The translations under genes were made by a program, and so were the position numbers. Source: Brachypodium distachyon (lineage: Eukaryota; Streptophyta; Magnoliopsida; Poales; Poaceae). Taken from it: a stretch of 64,000 nt of DNA. Numbering within the stretch: the first letter of the stretch is position 1; each line of letters opens with the position of its first letter. Where the stretch lies: positions 43,848,914 through 43,912,913 of the forward strand of contig NC_016132.3 of assembly GCF_000005505.3 (NCBI RefSeq), given 5' to 3'. Shown one piece after another: positions 1-12,299 of the stretch. The notes beneath the pieces were generated by a model, which saw nothing but the letters and a program-made list of their open reading frames with translations, did no database searches and was not told the DNA's origin.

Positions 1-335
1 CTGGAAACGGAAAGAGTAGAACCATCCTTGGGGATACTTGTGGTTTAGATTTCCTCCGCTTCTCAAGGTATGTATAGGCCACAACACGGTGAAAAATCCT
101 TCGTTGCATCTAAATAATACTCCCTCCGCTTCTGAAGGAGTAGTCAGAAGCAACAAGATGTACGAGAATGAACTTTTTGCACTCTTGTATTTGCTATTAA
201 CAAGGGGCCAGAGTCTGAAAGAGTAAGCCAAAGCTTCCAACAGATGTTGATCAAGACTTTGGCCGAGCTCAAACTCTTTTCAAAAAGTTTGGAACTCATC
301 TGCGAAGTCAGTAAATCCTGCTATACTATATATAT
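1..335. other. Left edge, no supported gene
   Basis: AT-rich sequence with no recognisable protein. A good splice-donor-like AAG/GTATGT occurs near 65-71, and a roughly 49-codon open stretch runs from about 210 to the MITE at 338. The phases of the two do not join through a clear acceptor, so I do not call an exon here. Confidence 0.4.
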
Positions 336-337
336 TA

Positions 338-450
338 CTCTCTCCGTTCCATATTAAGTGTCTCAAATTTGTTCAAACATGAATGTATATATACCTAAAA
401 AACGTCTAGATACATGTAATGTTTCGACACTTAGTATGGGACGGAGGGAG
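338..450. mobile_element. Stowaway-type MITE
   Basis: A 113-bp element with inverted ends (CTCTCTCCGTTCCATATTAA and its near-complement ending in GGACGGAGGGAG). It is flanked by the TA duplications (336-337, 451-452) typical of Tc1/mariner-derived Stowaway elements. It has no coding capacity. Confidence 0.85.
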
Positions 451-679
451 TAGGATTTAGGAGTACTTGTCTCCATTCACTCAGACGGACTTATGAAGGC
501 ACCCACGAAGAAATTCCTCAGAATGCCTTAAAAACAAAATGAAAAATCAATTAACTTGTAGCCAGCCATATTAGCTCCACATTTCACCCTTTTTTATTTA
601 TAACGAAAAAGGCAGTCATCAGTCGCCCCCTTTCCTATTTAGCTTTGCTTGCTGCCTATTATGAGAATAGGTCCCGGTT

Positions 680-1125
680 CAAGCGGCACGCCTTTCATCA
701 TCATCTATACCAGCTGCCATGCACGATCCCAGTCGGACCCCTAATATCCTCCCAGATGAGGAAAACCACTTCCAAAGCTTGCATCGTAGTACCCCTAAAA
801 ATTCGCCTGTTGCGCGGCTTCTCTGTCCTCCAACAGTCGTCAAGGGAGGCGCAAGACGGGGTAGCGGGCAACATGGTATGACTCCAAGCCCGGATAACGT
901 TCCAAACCTCCTCCGTGGAAGTGCATTTTTCGGCAGAGATGGGCAATGGACTCTGGATGGATTCGCAAATCTGACAAATGAGACTGTGCGGCCATCCCTG
1001 GATGGCGAGGTTGAATTCATTCCACACCGATCGGTTCTTCCAGGCGGCAATGGCGAGGAGCTCCGGCCAGCGATGCCTCGCGGTCGATCCGTCTGGGGTA
1101 GCAGCCGATTACTTTGGTTTTACTA
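680..1125 (-). mobile_element. LINE relic (3' end of non-LTR retrotransposon ORF2)
   Basis: On the minus strand, 1027-701 is open. It reads like the tail of plant LINE ORF2 proteins, with the sequence AWKNRSVWNEFNLAI at the beginning, RNRRIFRGTTMQALEVVFLI in the middle and WEDI after it. The run is out of frame with its upstream continuation and lacks the reverse transcriptase, so it is a dead fragment. The family assignment is from pattern memory and no search was run. Confidence 0.5.
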
Positions 1126-1411
1126 AGTGAGTTTGAGCCTTTTTTTTAATTTAATAACGTGAGCCTTTTGATATGCAACTCTGGGGACAGAGATTTTACT
1201 GAACCATGTGCGATCTCTTCAAAATTCTGCCAAAAATTTCCTTCGTTACCGTCGACGTAAACGACTCTTCTGAAACACCTGCGCGATTTTTCCAAGTGTA
1301 GCAGCAGAAGAACGGAAGAAGGTTTGGGGCGGAGCCAGCCATTTCCTGATATCCAAGGGCCAGCCAAACCAAACCTTTCTCCCGGCCCAACAACCCCCGC
1401 AAGCCCGAAGT

Positions 1412-2119
1412 ATGCTTCCCCGCCTCGTGCCGCCGCTCGCCGGCGCAACCTTCACCCGCCGCGTCCTCCGCGGCCTCTGCGCCACCACCGAAGCGCCACC
1501 CTCCACCTCCAAGGCCCCGCCCTCTCCCCTCTCCCCGTCCGAGCTCGACACCATCTCCGCCCTCATCCCGCGCCTCATCTCCGAGGGCCACGTCCCCGCC
1601 GCCGGCCGCCTCCTCTCCGCGGCGCTCCTCCTGCCGGGATCCCCGGACCGCCTCCCGTTCCCCCCGCTCGCCGAGCACCTCGCCTCCCTGCCCACGCTCA
1701 CCCCGGCCTTCGCCCTCCTCACCGCCCTCCGCCACCACCCCCTCCGCCCCTCGCCGCTGCCCCTCGCCACCCCGCTCCTCGCCCGCCTCCTTGCCATGCG
1801 ACGCGCGCGCGACGCCACCTCCGTGCTCCGCTGGCTCTGCCGCCCCGACTCCCCGCGCCGCCCCGACGGCGCCACCTACGACGTCGCCGTCGAGGGGTTC
1901 TGCCGGCTCGAGGAACCCAAGAGCGCGCTCGTCGCGCTCCGGGAGATGGCGGCGGACGGGGCCCGGCCCTCGGAGAAGCTGCGGGACGCGGTGCGGGACG
2001 CGATGCTGCAGGATGCGAGGATCGAGGAGGCGTGGGCGCTGGAGGAGGCCATGCGGCTGCCGGAGTCCGGGAAGACGGTGGAGCTGGTCGACAAGCTTCT
2101 CGGGCAGTGGGAGGACTGA
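1412..2119 (+). CDS. Small pentatricopeptide-repeat (PPR) protein, probably mitochondrial
   Basis: Intronless 235-codon gene. The N-terminus (MLPRLVPPLAGATFTRRVLR) is rich in Arg, Ala, Ser and Thr and lacks acidic residues, as in a mitochondrial transit peptide. Residues about 25-135 form Leu/Ala-rich helices (SALIPRLISEGHVPAAGRLL). Residues about 153-187 fit one canonical 35-residue PPR helical hairpin (TYDVAVEGFCRLEEPKSALV...LREMAADGARPS). PPR proteins bind organellar RNA in a sequence-specific way, but with so few motifs this one's target cannot be read. The start was chosen as the first ATG of the open frame, which has targeting-like residues right after it. The coding region is extremely C/G-rich and GC falls abruptly after the stop, as in many intronless grass genes. 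Long antisense frames over it are composition artefacts. The PPR family is likely; the ortholog is unknown. Confidence 0.75.
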   Translation: MLPRLVPPLAGATFTRRVLRGLCATTEAPPSTSKAPPSPLSPSELDTISALIPRLISEGHVPAAGRLLSAALLLPGSPDRLPFPPLAEHLASLPTLTPAFALLTALRHHPLRPSPLPLATPLLARLLAMRRARDATSVLRWLCRPDSPRRPDGATYDVAVEGFCRLEEPKSALVALREMAADGARPSEKLRDAVRDAMLQDARIEEAWALEEAMRLPESGKTVELVDKLLGQWED

Positions 2120-4335
2120 CTGGCTGAGTACTAAGTCGTCCAAGAGGACGGGGCGCATCATGCCAACATAGATCGCAACACTGATGGAGAGCTGTGAACA
2201 CGACGGGAAGACTCATCAGCATCTTGCCTATTTCATTTTGGGCCTTCTGAAAGAAGTACAGTACAATGTACTGATCAAAAGAGGGACAGACATGAGAAAT
2301 ATTTTGTGGCAATACTTGCAAGTTGCAAGCACTGATGGTGTCAATCTTGGTGTCAATCTCACAGTTGATATCTTCGTAGTCACGCAGGCATATGGCGAGA
2401 TGCCACATCTGCTCGGGATTTCGATTTACGATTTGACGCTGATTTGCCCAGCTAATGGACTTTTTTTTCAGAAGAGAGAAAAGACACCTCCTCCTCTACG
2501 AAGAGCATGTCATCAAACACTGCATAAACTGTCAAAGAATGTATGTGAGAGTGTGACGTTAGTCTGTCGCCGTGAAGTTACATTTGTTTTCTGTATAATA
2601 AGTGAGATCTATTAAACTGGTTGGAAATTCTCTTTGCTTTATCGATTGATTCACAACAGTAATATTTTGAATGGATTGTGGAGTCTTTTCTGAGTTTCAG
2701 TTCAGATGCATGTGTTGTATTGTAATGATTTGTGCCTCGATAAGCCGTGTTCAACGTTTTACGTCAACGTTTTACGTCCGGCGTTGTACAACCCTACATC
2801 AAACATTCGCTTTGAGCATTTAACGGAGAGAAAGAAACATTGGATATATAGGAATCGGACGAGAAACGTTGGACGCAGAGCAGTTTCGAGTTGTTTTGTT
2901 CATACGATTGTAATCAACACAAACTACGGATACAAGACAGACCGCCATCCTCCCTCAATGTTTGAGCCCGGCTACTTGTGTGGAAGGGAAGAGGAGAACC
3001 ATCATTCCCTTGCATTGCACTCATCTCCATCTTTGAGATAGTTCTTTTTTGGCTTTCAGGACCGGCTATCTCAAAAGCTGTCCTTCCTCCAGCTTCTTAG
3101 AAAAGCCGATCTCTAAATTTGGTTCAAACTAGTTTAGACTAAATATGTATATGTCCGGGTTTTTTGAAAGGCTTCTTCCAAAAGTTGTCCTCACCTAGAA
3201 GTTGTCCTTCTCCTAGAAGTTGCTTCTTGAAGAAATCAATCCTCAAATTTGGTTAGACTTGTAAACTAGTTGAAAGTCTAACGAAAGGATCAACTTTTGC
3301 GGGAAACTGAAAAGGACAACTTCTCGAAAAAACGTTCAGAAAGCTGAATCATAGCAAACTAGTTTGTCAGCACAGCTTCTCGGAGAAACCTGATAAGAGC
3401 TGGCCCTTTGTCAGGCAAGCGAAACTCGGCTCCTCACCGGGCGATCGACGTCCACGGAGGCAATCTATATTGTTATAATCGCAAATCAGGGGAATGGGTG
3501 ACTTTCTCGGTAGTCTATTGACTTGTTCCAATCAGCCGAAGTGCCGAACCACCGCCTTCTCTCTTTGGTTGCTCAGCTTTACCCAATTAATTCACTCGTT
3601 TCTTACCGTCCATGTATATTTGAAAGTTTTTGCATTTGATCTTCAAATATATATCGTCGAACCAAAGCAAGACATATACTCTTTTTGCCGATTAAATAGA
3701 GGTTTTATTCTTATTAATCTTATCCCCTGATGTGTAGCATGAATTTGAGAACTACACTTGCTACTGCTTCTCTGTCTCAAACATGAACCATTGGTTGCGC
3801 ATTTGGGTGGTGCATTCTCAACTGTACAAAACACCACTATTTCAACTCCCATCTTCACACAGAATGACAAACTGGTAAAATCATACAAAGCATCAACTTA
3901 TTTGCGCAAAAGCACAAAAGACCTGTTGCGTCCAAATCAGATCGCCTAACACCAAAATTCTCACTTACATCTCAGCATTTTTCAGCATCAGCTTCTGAAC
4001 TCTCTTAAAAACCACCCGAAATAAGAACCAAAACATTCAGCTTTTCCTTTTTCAGATATACAGCATGGAAACTCTTCTTACCCGCTTCCGCTCTCTTACA
4101 GAAAAGGGTAGAGAACAACACACAAACCACTCTCTCACACAGATCCAGCTCGGTTCTTCCACTAAAAAACACCGAACGAGCACCATCCCCTGCAGACAGT
4201 CCGCATCGAGCAAAAGAACTTTTTCTTCCTCGATCGACCATGCTAGTTTAGCCAGCCACGACAAAACTGATGCAACAAGAACTGCAAAAAAAGAAGTAAA
4301 AGGTTGCAAATCCTTGAGCCACCTACTCTGATGCA
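2120..4335. other. Intergenic region between convergent PPR and CTP synthase genes
   Basis: Holds the 3' UTR of the PPR gene (left) and of CTP synthase (right, roughly 4.0-4.3 kb, antisense). A possible MITE lies at 3059-3406. No other gene is recognisable; the open frames are short and unlike proteins. Confidence 0.5.
3059..3406. mobile_element. Possible Tourist/hAT-like MITE
   Basis: The ends are imperfect inverted repeats (GGACCGGCT... on the left, ...AGCTGGCCC on the right). The interior has repeated AAGTTGTCCTTC and AGAAGCTG motifs in both orientations, as in foldback-type MITEs. No convincing target duplication was found. Confidence 0.3.
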
Positions 4336-7300
4336 CTAGGCATGGACACCATTCCCATTGACATAGTATGTTCCATTTGATAGACCATTTGCAAGCTTCT
4401 TTGGGTGCCCGTTTTGTTGTACAGTGGTAGGCACATATGGACCATTGCTCAGATGATGCTTAGCAGGAATGGCATGGTCACTGGAGCAGCCCTGTAGCAC
4501 CTTGTCCAATTGCCCAGATGCGGCGGCGATTAGCCCTGCAAGAATACAGATGAGGTTAACACATTCCAAGTATGATCAAGTGTTTCTGAACAAGTCAACA
4601 CAAACTCCAAGGAGAGCATGATCAAGTGTTTCTGAATAAAGAACAAAAATTCCAAGGAGATTTTTCACCAGCTTACCCACAAATAGGGGAGATGGTTTTG
4701 AAGGTCTTGACTTGAATTCCGGATGAAATTGTGCACCAACAAAATATCGGTGATTGGGTATTTCGATTATCTAGAGAAGTAGCAACTTGATCAATACATA
4801 GCTTTTACCAAAATGGAAGATTGCTCAAGCAAGTAGTCAAACCTCCATTCTCCTGTCACTCTCATCTTTGCCAACAAATTGAAGTCCTGCGTTTTCAAAC
4901 TCAAGCACCATATCAGGATTCACCTGTGACGATGGATGGAAATGTTTCAGACCCAATGACCCATGAATATAAAAGATCAGCAAGGAAATCATATGCTACA
5001 ATAAACAAACCTCATATCTGTGGCGGTGCCTCTCATCTATGTAATCCACATTGCCATACCTAAATAGTATTAATAATTAGTGAAAAAGCCAACAATCTGT
5101 AACAAGACTACTAAGAAAAAATAACACTAGGCTAGAACAAGTTAGTTAAGGAGAAGGCGATGTATACACTCACAATTTAGCAGACTTGCAGCCAGCAACT
5201 TTGAAAAAAGTCCTCCTTGATCCTAGGCGCATTGTGCCACCCATATGTGTTTTAGAACCCTGAAATACAACTCCAACATGATTCGCATTGGTGCAATATT
5301 CACAACAATAATTGCAAGCAACACCACAAAATTACCTCAGGCATAAAAATAACACATGGGGTCTTGGCATTGGGATCAAATTCAGTGCTGTTTGCATCAG
5401 AGAGATTCATGACATTCCGAGCAAACTCTACAACAGCCATCTGCATTCCAAGACATATACCAAGATATGCTACATCATTTTCACGGGCATACTTAGCAGC
5501 CAGGATTTTTCCTTGGACACCTCTGTCTCCAAAGCCACCAGGTACTAAAACACCATCAGCACCCTGAAATAAAAAAATCTTCAGATAACCAAGATGGGAA
5601 GTAAAATGTTCACATAAATCATACATGTTGCACCATTTCAAACTTTAAAGTATAGAACATTTCCGTTGTTGTAACTCCTTACCTTCAATAAATTCCATGC
5701 TGCTTCATAAGCACCAGGTGCCTAGAAAAGTTAGAACGGTCAAGTAAGAAAAGGGAACAGCTCAGATCGAACATAAGGAACACTAGGAGACTTCCAAACC
5801 TCAATTTTGGTGGAGTCCTCAAGATCTGTAGAAGCAACCCAATCAACAACAAGCTTCCGGCGGCATTCAACTGAAGCATGCAAGAGGGCCTGCAATATTT
5901 TTGCATCAAATAGAACTGTTAGACACCAGTAATCATTTAGAAGGTATAAAAGGGGTCCATCGCTGCGGTAATCTAACTCACTTTCAAGACGGAGAGGTAT
6001 GAATCAGATAGGCCAGTGTACTTCCCAACCATAGCAATCCTCACCTGTAATGAGATCATTAGCTGCTTGGAACCAAGAATGAAGAGACTAAATGGCAACA
6101 ATCAAAACGGGGGAAAGACTAACAGTATCCTGAAGGGCGTCAAATACAGTAGCTCTTGTGACCCATTCGTCCAACTTGGGCTCACGAGGAAAGCTGCAAG
6201 TGTTACCCATAAATATTCATTGCTCAACACAGAATATCACAACCAGATATGTAGAGACAAACCTTTCAAGGTTCAGAACTTTAAGAATAGCTTCATGTGT
6301 TTTTTGGTCCTAGAAGGCACAAATAAGATTTAGCACCTAGACATGAATGTGGAGAACCAAAATGAACTAATACACAGAAGATGAGATATGGCATACCCGT
6401 AGCAGCAAAGGAATACGCCAAATATTGGAAACATCATACAGAGTGACAATGTTAGCTGCCTGCAGAATACAATTGCTCGTTAGCTACAAGGAGAAATTAG
6501 CTGCCATAGCACATGAAGCAATCACTAACAATAAGAGTTTATAGTTCACTTACAGGCACATGGCAGAACTGAGACAGTTTCTCTTTCACATTTTCTTCCA
6601 GTTCCTAGCAAATACAATATCGGTTTATGAAAACTGAGGTTAAGAAAACCAAGAAAGAAGAGTCCATCAAGATACAGCGTCAAGGTGCATGAGTTGACTA
6701 ACCTTAGTACTGCGACAAGCTAAAATATTTGGGGTGAGCCCAAGTCCCCTTAAACCACGCACACTGTGTTGAGTTGGCTTAGTTTTCTACAAGAGTAAAT
6801 AAAAACATAGAAAACACATTAGGCCAAAAGGATAAAAGATTTTTCAAAATAATAGTAAGATGTAAACCATAAAATAGTTAATATGCAGAATCAACAGGAC
6901 AATTTGGCTACCTGTTCACCAACAACATTCAGAACTGGAACAAGACTCACGTGCACCAGACAGAAGTTACCAGGACCTGGCAACCACAGCAATATCCAAA
7001 AGAAGACTGTAAAGTGCCTGCTTACTCAGGAAAGATGGACTACAGTGTTTATGTACAAGTATGGATGTGCAAGTTCCTCACCAACTCGATAAGAGAACTG
7101 GCCCAAAGCTTCAATAAATGGCATAGATTCAATATCACCTGTAGCAGGAGTGACAACATAATCAAGATAAAGGTATACCAGCTCTAAAATTGTCCACTGG
7201 GAGGATGGGACAGCTCTCAACAAAAATAAATTCACAAAAACAATTAATTATCTTATGCCCACCAATTGTCCCCCCCAGCTCTATCACACAGACATCGGCT

Positions 7301-9521
7301 GGTCCGTCTTTCCCATCCACTGGTATCATCGCAACACGCTCGATCCAGTCTTGTATGGCATTTGTGATGTGTGGTACAACCTTAAGGTAAAATTGGTTTA
7401 ATGATCAGCACTTGGAGAATACAAACAAAAGTTACAAGGGCAGAGAAAATACGAAGGCAAGTGTGCATGAGGTGATCCTCACCTGCACAGTCTTTCCCAA
7501 GTATTCCCCTTTCCTCTCCTTGTCAATGACAGACTGTAATCAAGCATTAAACATAGTAACATAAGAAAAGTCAGAAACAGCTTATTATGCAGGGAACAGC
7601 AACTGTATTTACAATGTAACATATTGACATGCTATTGTCCTTATATACCCTTGTGCGGCTAAATATAATATCAATTCTCTTCCATTCTTCATATACTTGA
7701 CAAGAGTGACATTACAAAGCACATCATTTTCCTTCGTATGGAGTACAAGACACCAACGTCAACATCAACTGAAGCATTTCAAAACTGCTCTCATGAAGTA
7801 CATCCTTTTCCTTTCTATGACCCCCCCCCCCCCCCCCACATCACACACAAACACATGGGTTCATATTTATGAACTGAACTGAAGCTGGAACTGAAAGTAC
7901 ATTTCCGAGCTGACCTGCAAACCTAAAAGTCATATAACTTGGCTTTTAAAAGGAGAGAAAAAGTTAACTTACTTGGTAGATCTTTCCAGTGGTTATATTA
8001 TTGTCCCGGGTCAGTTTAATATCAAGAAATCTCTCATAATTCCCAAGATCCAAGTCGACCTGTAAGATACACAAGGAAACACTTAACATCGAAAGTTAAC
8101 ATGTCACAGCCACAGCTTTGACTTGGTCCTTTGCCAGTACCTCACCACCATCATCTAACACAAACACTTCACCATGTTCAAAGGGCGACATAGTCCCAGC
8201 ATCCGTATTAAGGTAAGGATCTGCGTATTCAGATAATGCAAAGAGAACATGTCAACCTCATGAAGCCAAGAGTAAGCAACTAGAGCATTCGACAAGTATT
8301 AGCTGGCCTGCCGCCAGCAGTTCTACAAGGCAAAATTGTACGATCAAGCCCCACATTCTGCAATAGTACAGGTGTCAAGTAGTCACAAGGCTACAAGCTT
8401 ACAGCAGCAAAAACAAAGCAGGGTTTAGGTAATATTGGATAAGAATAACTAGCTAGAAGCAAACAAAAGATGTACTATAAGATTGAAATAAGTCAAAGAT
8501 TCCAATCCGCTATGGTGGCATCCAATGGTTCGTGAGTGAGCCGTCCACAGCACGAGGCATCTGAAATACAAAGACAAGGATGGGAGGGGAAACCTAGTCT
8601 TTTCAAACCACCTTTTCTAAACCACGACATATAGGAACAGAGTCTATTAGACCAAATCTGAGAGGTGCAGCAAATTTATGCGCATCAAATTAAAGCATAT
8701 TTTGTTCGGATATTTGGGAACTCTCCATGTAACTCTCACAAATCTTTATCCCGAAATATTGGCCACAGATACCACAGGCACAGGTGCTAACCAGTGGAGA
8801 AAAGTCAGAAGCTTCTTGAACATTGGACCGATCTTGGACGGGCCACCATTGTCCAGACCTCGAGCCTTTATTTCTCGAGCAAAAGATACCACAAATCACT
8901 ACCCCATAAAAGATCTTAGTAGCCCCCCCAAAATGGTCTACCTAAAGTAGAAATCGGGGAGAAAAACCCCTTTGCGAGTGTAAAAGCGCTCACCCACTAG
9001 GCCACTAATGAAGCAATCTCATGAAATGAAATATAAAATAAAATCTGTCTCTCACGCGCACACAAGCCAAAATTACCAAGGTAATCAAGATCATATCCAT
9101 TCCTAGACAGAATCCCCTAAAATACAACGGCTGGAATGTTCGAAAGATGGACTTTCCACCAAACCCAACCAAGAATCTCGGGGCCTCCTGCACCAACTCC
9201 CACCTGCAGCCTTGAACCGCACGAATCGTTCCAAAAATAAATAAAAATAAAACCAAATCTTTCACAGGAAACGGGATCGAGGGTGGGCAACATCACGCTA
9301 ACTCCTTCCCGGGAAATCTCCAAGCCGCACCTTTTCAGGGCCCGAAAGGCGGCTTTTGAACGACAAGGGGGGAAAACTCTAACGGCCGGCGGCGGGCACG
9401 TACCTATCTTAATGGACGTAATGCGGAGGCCGCACGCCTTGAGGACGACGCCGATGCTGCTGGCCGTGACGCCCTTTCCGAGCCCACTCACCACCCCGCC
9501 AGTGACCAGCACGTACTTCAT
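4336..9521 (-). CDS. CTPS: CTP synthase (glutamine-hydrolysing), complete, 21 exons
   Basis: Makes CTP from UTP, ATP and glutamine-derived ammonia: the last step of de novo pyrimidine nucleotide synthesis, cytosolic. Exons (minus strand, 5' to 3'): 9404-9521, 8141-8220, 7973-8059, 7483-7533, 7263-7380, 7082-7138, 6912-6976, 6703-6786, 6554-6604, 6397-6459, 6263-6309, 6124-6193, 5982-6044, 5800-5889, 5683-5721, 5336-5563, 5174-5259, 5011-5059, 4843-4923, 4677-4770, 4336-4535. All introns are GT-AG and every junction keeps phase, giving 1821 nt (606 aa), normal for plants. The synthase domain starts with the P-loop-like [10 protein letters not shown] (residues 8-17). The C-terminal class I glutamine amidotransferase domain has the nucleophile Cys398 in GICLGMQ and the His525/Glu527 pair in FHPE. 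The last ~50 residues are a Gly/Asn-rich plant-type tail. Start: ATG at 9521, where the family's conserved MKYVLVTGG begins. Apparently functional. Confidence 0.97.
4570..4660. repeat. 45-bp tandem duplication in CTP synthase intron 20
   Basis: Two adjacent copies (4570-4615 and 4616-4660) share ATGATCAAGTGTTTCTGAA and TCCAAGGAGA with a few substitutions and one length difference. Intronic, with no effect on coding. Confidence 0.8.
7821..7837. repeat. Homopolymer tract of 17 C in CTP synthase intron 3
   Basis: An uninterrupted run of C followed by ACATCACACACAAACACA. Likely length-polymorphic and a sequencing-error hotspot. Confidence 0.9.
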
Positions 9522-9751
9522 CTCGCCGGGAATCTCGGGTCAATCCGCCGCCGCCGCCTGGATCCTTCTGCACCCAAACCGAGCCGGCAGCGTGCTCACG
9601 GGCTAGGTGGGTCTTTGGGGGCTCGAGGGCGTATGGACGAGGAGGAGGTTTTAGGAGGGGATGGGGAGCAGCGCAGCCTTTTGGAAAGGGAGGAGGAAGG
9701 AAAGGGGAGGCAATGGAGGCGCAGGGGATAGACGGACGAAGGGCTTTGGGC

Positions 9752-9759
9752 TATTTATA
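9752..9759 (-). promoter_or_regulatory. TATA box of CTP synthase gene
   Basis: On the minus strand the sequence reads GATATAAATAGCCC, an excellent plant TATA box, about 230 bp upstream of the CTP synthase ATG. Transcription would start near 9725 and give a 5' UTR of about 200 nt. The start site is inferred, not seen. Confidence 0.6.
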
Positions 9760-10928
9760 TCCTCCTTGCTACTCCGTATTTGTTTTATTTTCTTCTTATT
9801 AATCATTTTCTTAACACTGCTTCCCATTTTCTGGCGGTATAGTTATCGCAAAGGGTGAATTGGCAACTTCATGTAAGGAAAGGGTCGCTTTATTTTTGTA
9901 ATATTTTAGTGCAATGTCCGTTAATAAGTATAAATTACTTTCCCTTGAAATCATTTGCTAATTCTACATGATCACAAGTTGTTTAGCCCTAACAATAGTC
10001 TAAATCCTCTTTCTTCACCACCACTCACCAGCCTCGCGTGTATGTGTGTTGCGGACATATGTCCTAATCGTTTCGTAGTACTTTGACGACTATCAGCCCT
10101 GCCCAAATAAAAGAAGATATGCCAGCCCCCTTTTAAGTCAGAGACTCAGATGATGAATATCCAAGAAGGTCGAAGGAATAAAAGGTTTTTATAAAAAAAA
10201 ATCTATCTGTCTCAAAATAAGTGACGTGGATTATTATTTATTTCCGAACGGAGGGAGTACTACTTTCTTCAACGTTGTTTAGCATATACGTTTGGCTAAA
10301 GGCATGAATAAAAGGTCAATCATAAGTCTTCGTAGGATCTCTAGTCAGCGGTAAAATAACCCGCACAATAAGCTATATAAATTATTAGGACACAAAAGTA
10401 ACAAGGTCGACTCTCAGTTCATCCTTTGATTAAGAGTCCAACTTTTCATAATGATTCAGTTTTATGTCCTCAAGTCTTTTCTTTTACATCAACAATTGTT
10501 TGAACAAGAGCCGGTTGATTAACACATTTGTAGATGCGGTAACCAAAGTAACGTTTTGCTTTTGTCACAGTAATATCCACCCTCTAGTGAGCTTAAGCAT
10601 CACTTGCTTCACCAAATTAGCACATCTACATTATTTTATTAAAATCATGGTCATTTTTATTAATATCAATATTTCCCCACAACGAGTGTTCTACACGAAA
10701 CATGCAAGTTTCTTCTAGACAAAGTAAAGATTCACAAAAAGAGTGCAACAATTAATCCTCATCATTTTATAGTGATCGACAGGATTTAAGTCATAATCTT
10801 GAGGATTAAATTTCTGATTTATATATGTCAAGATCACAAAAGGGGGTTTCACCCATCTCAACGCATGTAGAGATTTAGTGATCCGGGTATGTTTAGCCTC
10901 TCGTCTACATAAATCAAAGAGTGTCCTA

Positions 10929-11070
10929 CTCCGTCCAACAAAAAATGTCTCAAATATTTCAAGAATGCAGAGGTCTCAAGTTTGACCAAATTTAAATGCA
11001 TATATACACTAAGTCATGTCTAGATATATTAAAATTTTAATAAACTTGATACATTTTTTTTTGGACGGAG
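10929..11070. mobile_element. Stowaway-type MITE
   Basis: Left end CTCCGTCCAACAAAAAATGT and right end TTTTTTTTGGACGGAG are inverted repeats. The left TA is present; the right flank has drifted. Inside are the family's usual CTAAGTCATGTCTAGATA words. Confidence 0.75.
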
Positions 11071-11636
11071 AAAATATTTAATTCGGTAGGAGCGAGGGCC
11101 GCACGTACATGAATGCCCTGTGTTGAACGGCTCTTTTAATTTCCATGCCCAAACAGTGTGGTGGCTCATCGTCGGAAACCTTATCCTTCCTAGTCACCAA
11201 CAGCGCATGTTGTTGACACGCCCCCGCATGAACAACAGGCACACAGTCCTGCGGACGACCAGTCGACCGCCGGCCCTGCATATGGGTAATGTCGTAATGA
11301 GCAGAGCATGTTCTCCACATATAAGAAATCCCTTTCTTAATCTCCTGCGATACCGATGCAACGTCGTAGCGATCGATCCTGCATCACGCGTGACGACTCC
11401 TCTCTCGATCGACTTAGTTTGGGTGTTTCGATTAGAAATTGATGTGCAAAGTCCGTACTAATTGCAAGCTGCTCTGCATCCTAATTACATTCGTTAAGAT
11501 AATGTGTGTGTTTCATTTTAATCTGGGACTAATAAAAAAGAACTTGCTGCTGCTGTTTACTTCGATTCAGGGACCTTGTAGCTGTCACTGGGCCGGAGCT
11601 CCCTCCGTTTCTTCTTCAAAATCCCACTGACAGCTA

Positions 11637-11740
11637 CTCCTCCGATCCTAAATTGTTGTCAAAATATTACATGTATATAGACGTTTTTTAAGAATAGATA
11701 CATGAGCAAATTTGAGTCAAGAATATAGGATCAGAGGGAG
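11637..11740. mobile_element. Stowaway-type MITE
   Basis: Left CTCCTCCGATCCTAAATT and right ATATAGGATCAGAGGGAG form inverted ends. TA duplications flank both sides (11635-11636, 11741-11742). Confidence 0.8.
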
Positions 11741-11786
11741 TATGAAATTGGTAATATCTCGATCGAGGAGCACTCCTACCGAAATA

Positions 11787-11868
11787 CTCCATCCGTTCCT
11801 AAATACTTGTCGTAGTTTTAGTACAAATTTGCACTAACACCACAACAAGTATTTATAAACCGAAGAAG
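11787..11868. mobile_element. Short Stowaway-type MITE
   Basis: 82 bp with ends CTCCATCCGTTCCTAAATAC and GTATTTATAAACCGAAGAAG, flanked by TA (11785-11786 and 11869-11870). Interior ACTTGTCGTAGTTTTAGTAC. Confidence 0.65.
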
Positions 11869-12299
11869 TAGTACTTAGCAAAATCTGGTATATCAGTGTC
11901 GTCATATCAAGGATGATGATCAGGATAGACAGCGCCTCTATGCTACTACTTGCATATGAGTCCCTCGTTATAATCAGCTCTCAGCTGTGCCCCTCTTGTC
12001 ATGGCTGTTTTGTAAAAAAAAAACACGAAACAGAGGCAAAAAAGAAATCCTCATTTCATTCATTATTATTAAGAGAAAGTTTTACATATGGAATGCCTTG
12101 CGTACGATCACATTGGTACAATTTTATTTACCACCGAGTCTTCAGCTATGCTTTCTCGTGATGTGTCCCTACGGCCCCACGTACTGAGTCTAGACTAGTG
12201 TGAGTCTAGTTGTATAAATTTTCTTGTACGTATATTTACATAGCCACAAAGCGGTGCACGAAAAGAAAACCCCTAACCACCAGGTATTACATTATCGAG

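Noticed and set aside
1..352. Possible terminal exons of an upstream plus-strand gene (open 3-66 with a GTATGT donor, then an open stretch from about 210)
   Set aside because: The two frames do not join in phase through a convincing acceptor, and the second runs into a MITE for its stop. No protein family recognised.
1196..2408. Long minus-strand open frames opposite the PPR gene
   Set aside because: They arise from the extreme GC content and third-position bias of the sense gene; the sequences are Gly/Arg/Ala-rich without domain features.
4065..4331. 88-residue plus-strand frame antisense to the CTP synthase 3' end
   Set aside because: Low-complexity Ser/Thr/Lys translation across the 3' UTR; no family resemblance.
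8690..8899. 69-residue minus frame with several Cys in CTP synthase intron 1
   Set aside because: No domain I can name. The spacing does not match a zinc finger, and it lies in an intron of a complete gene model.
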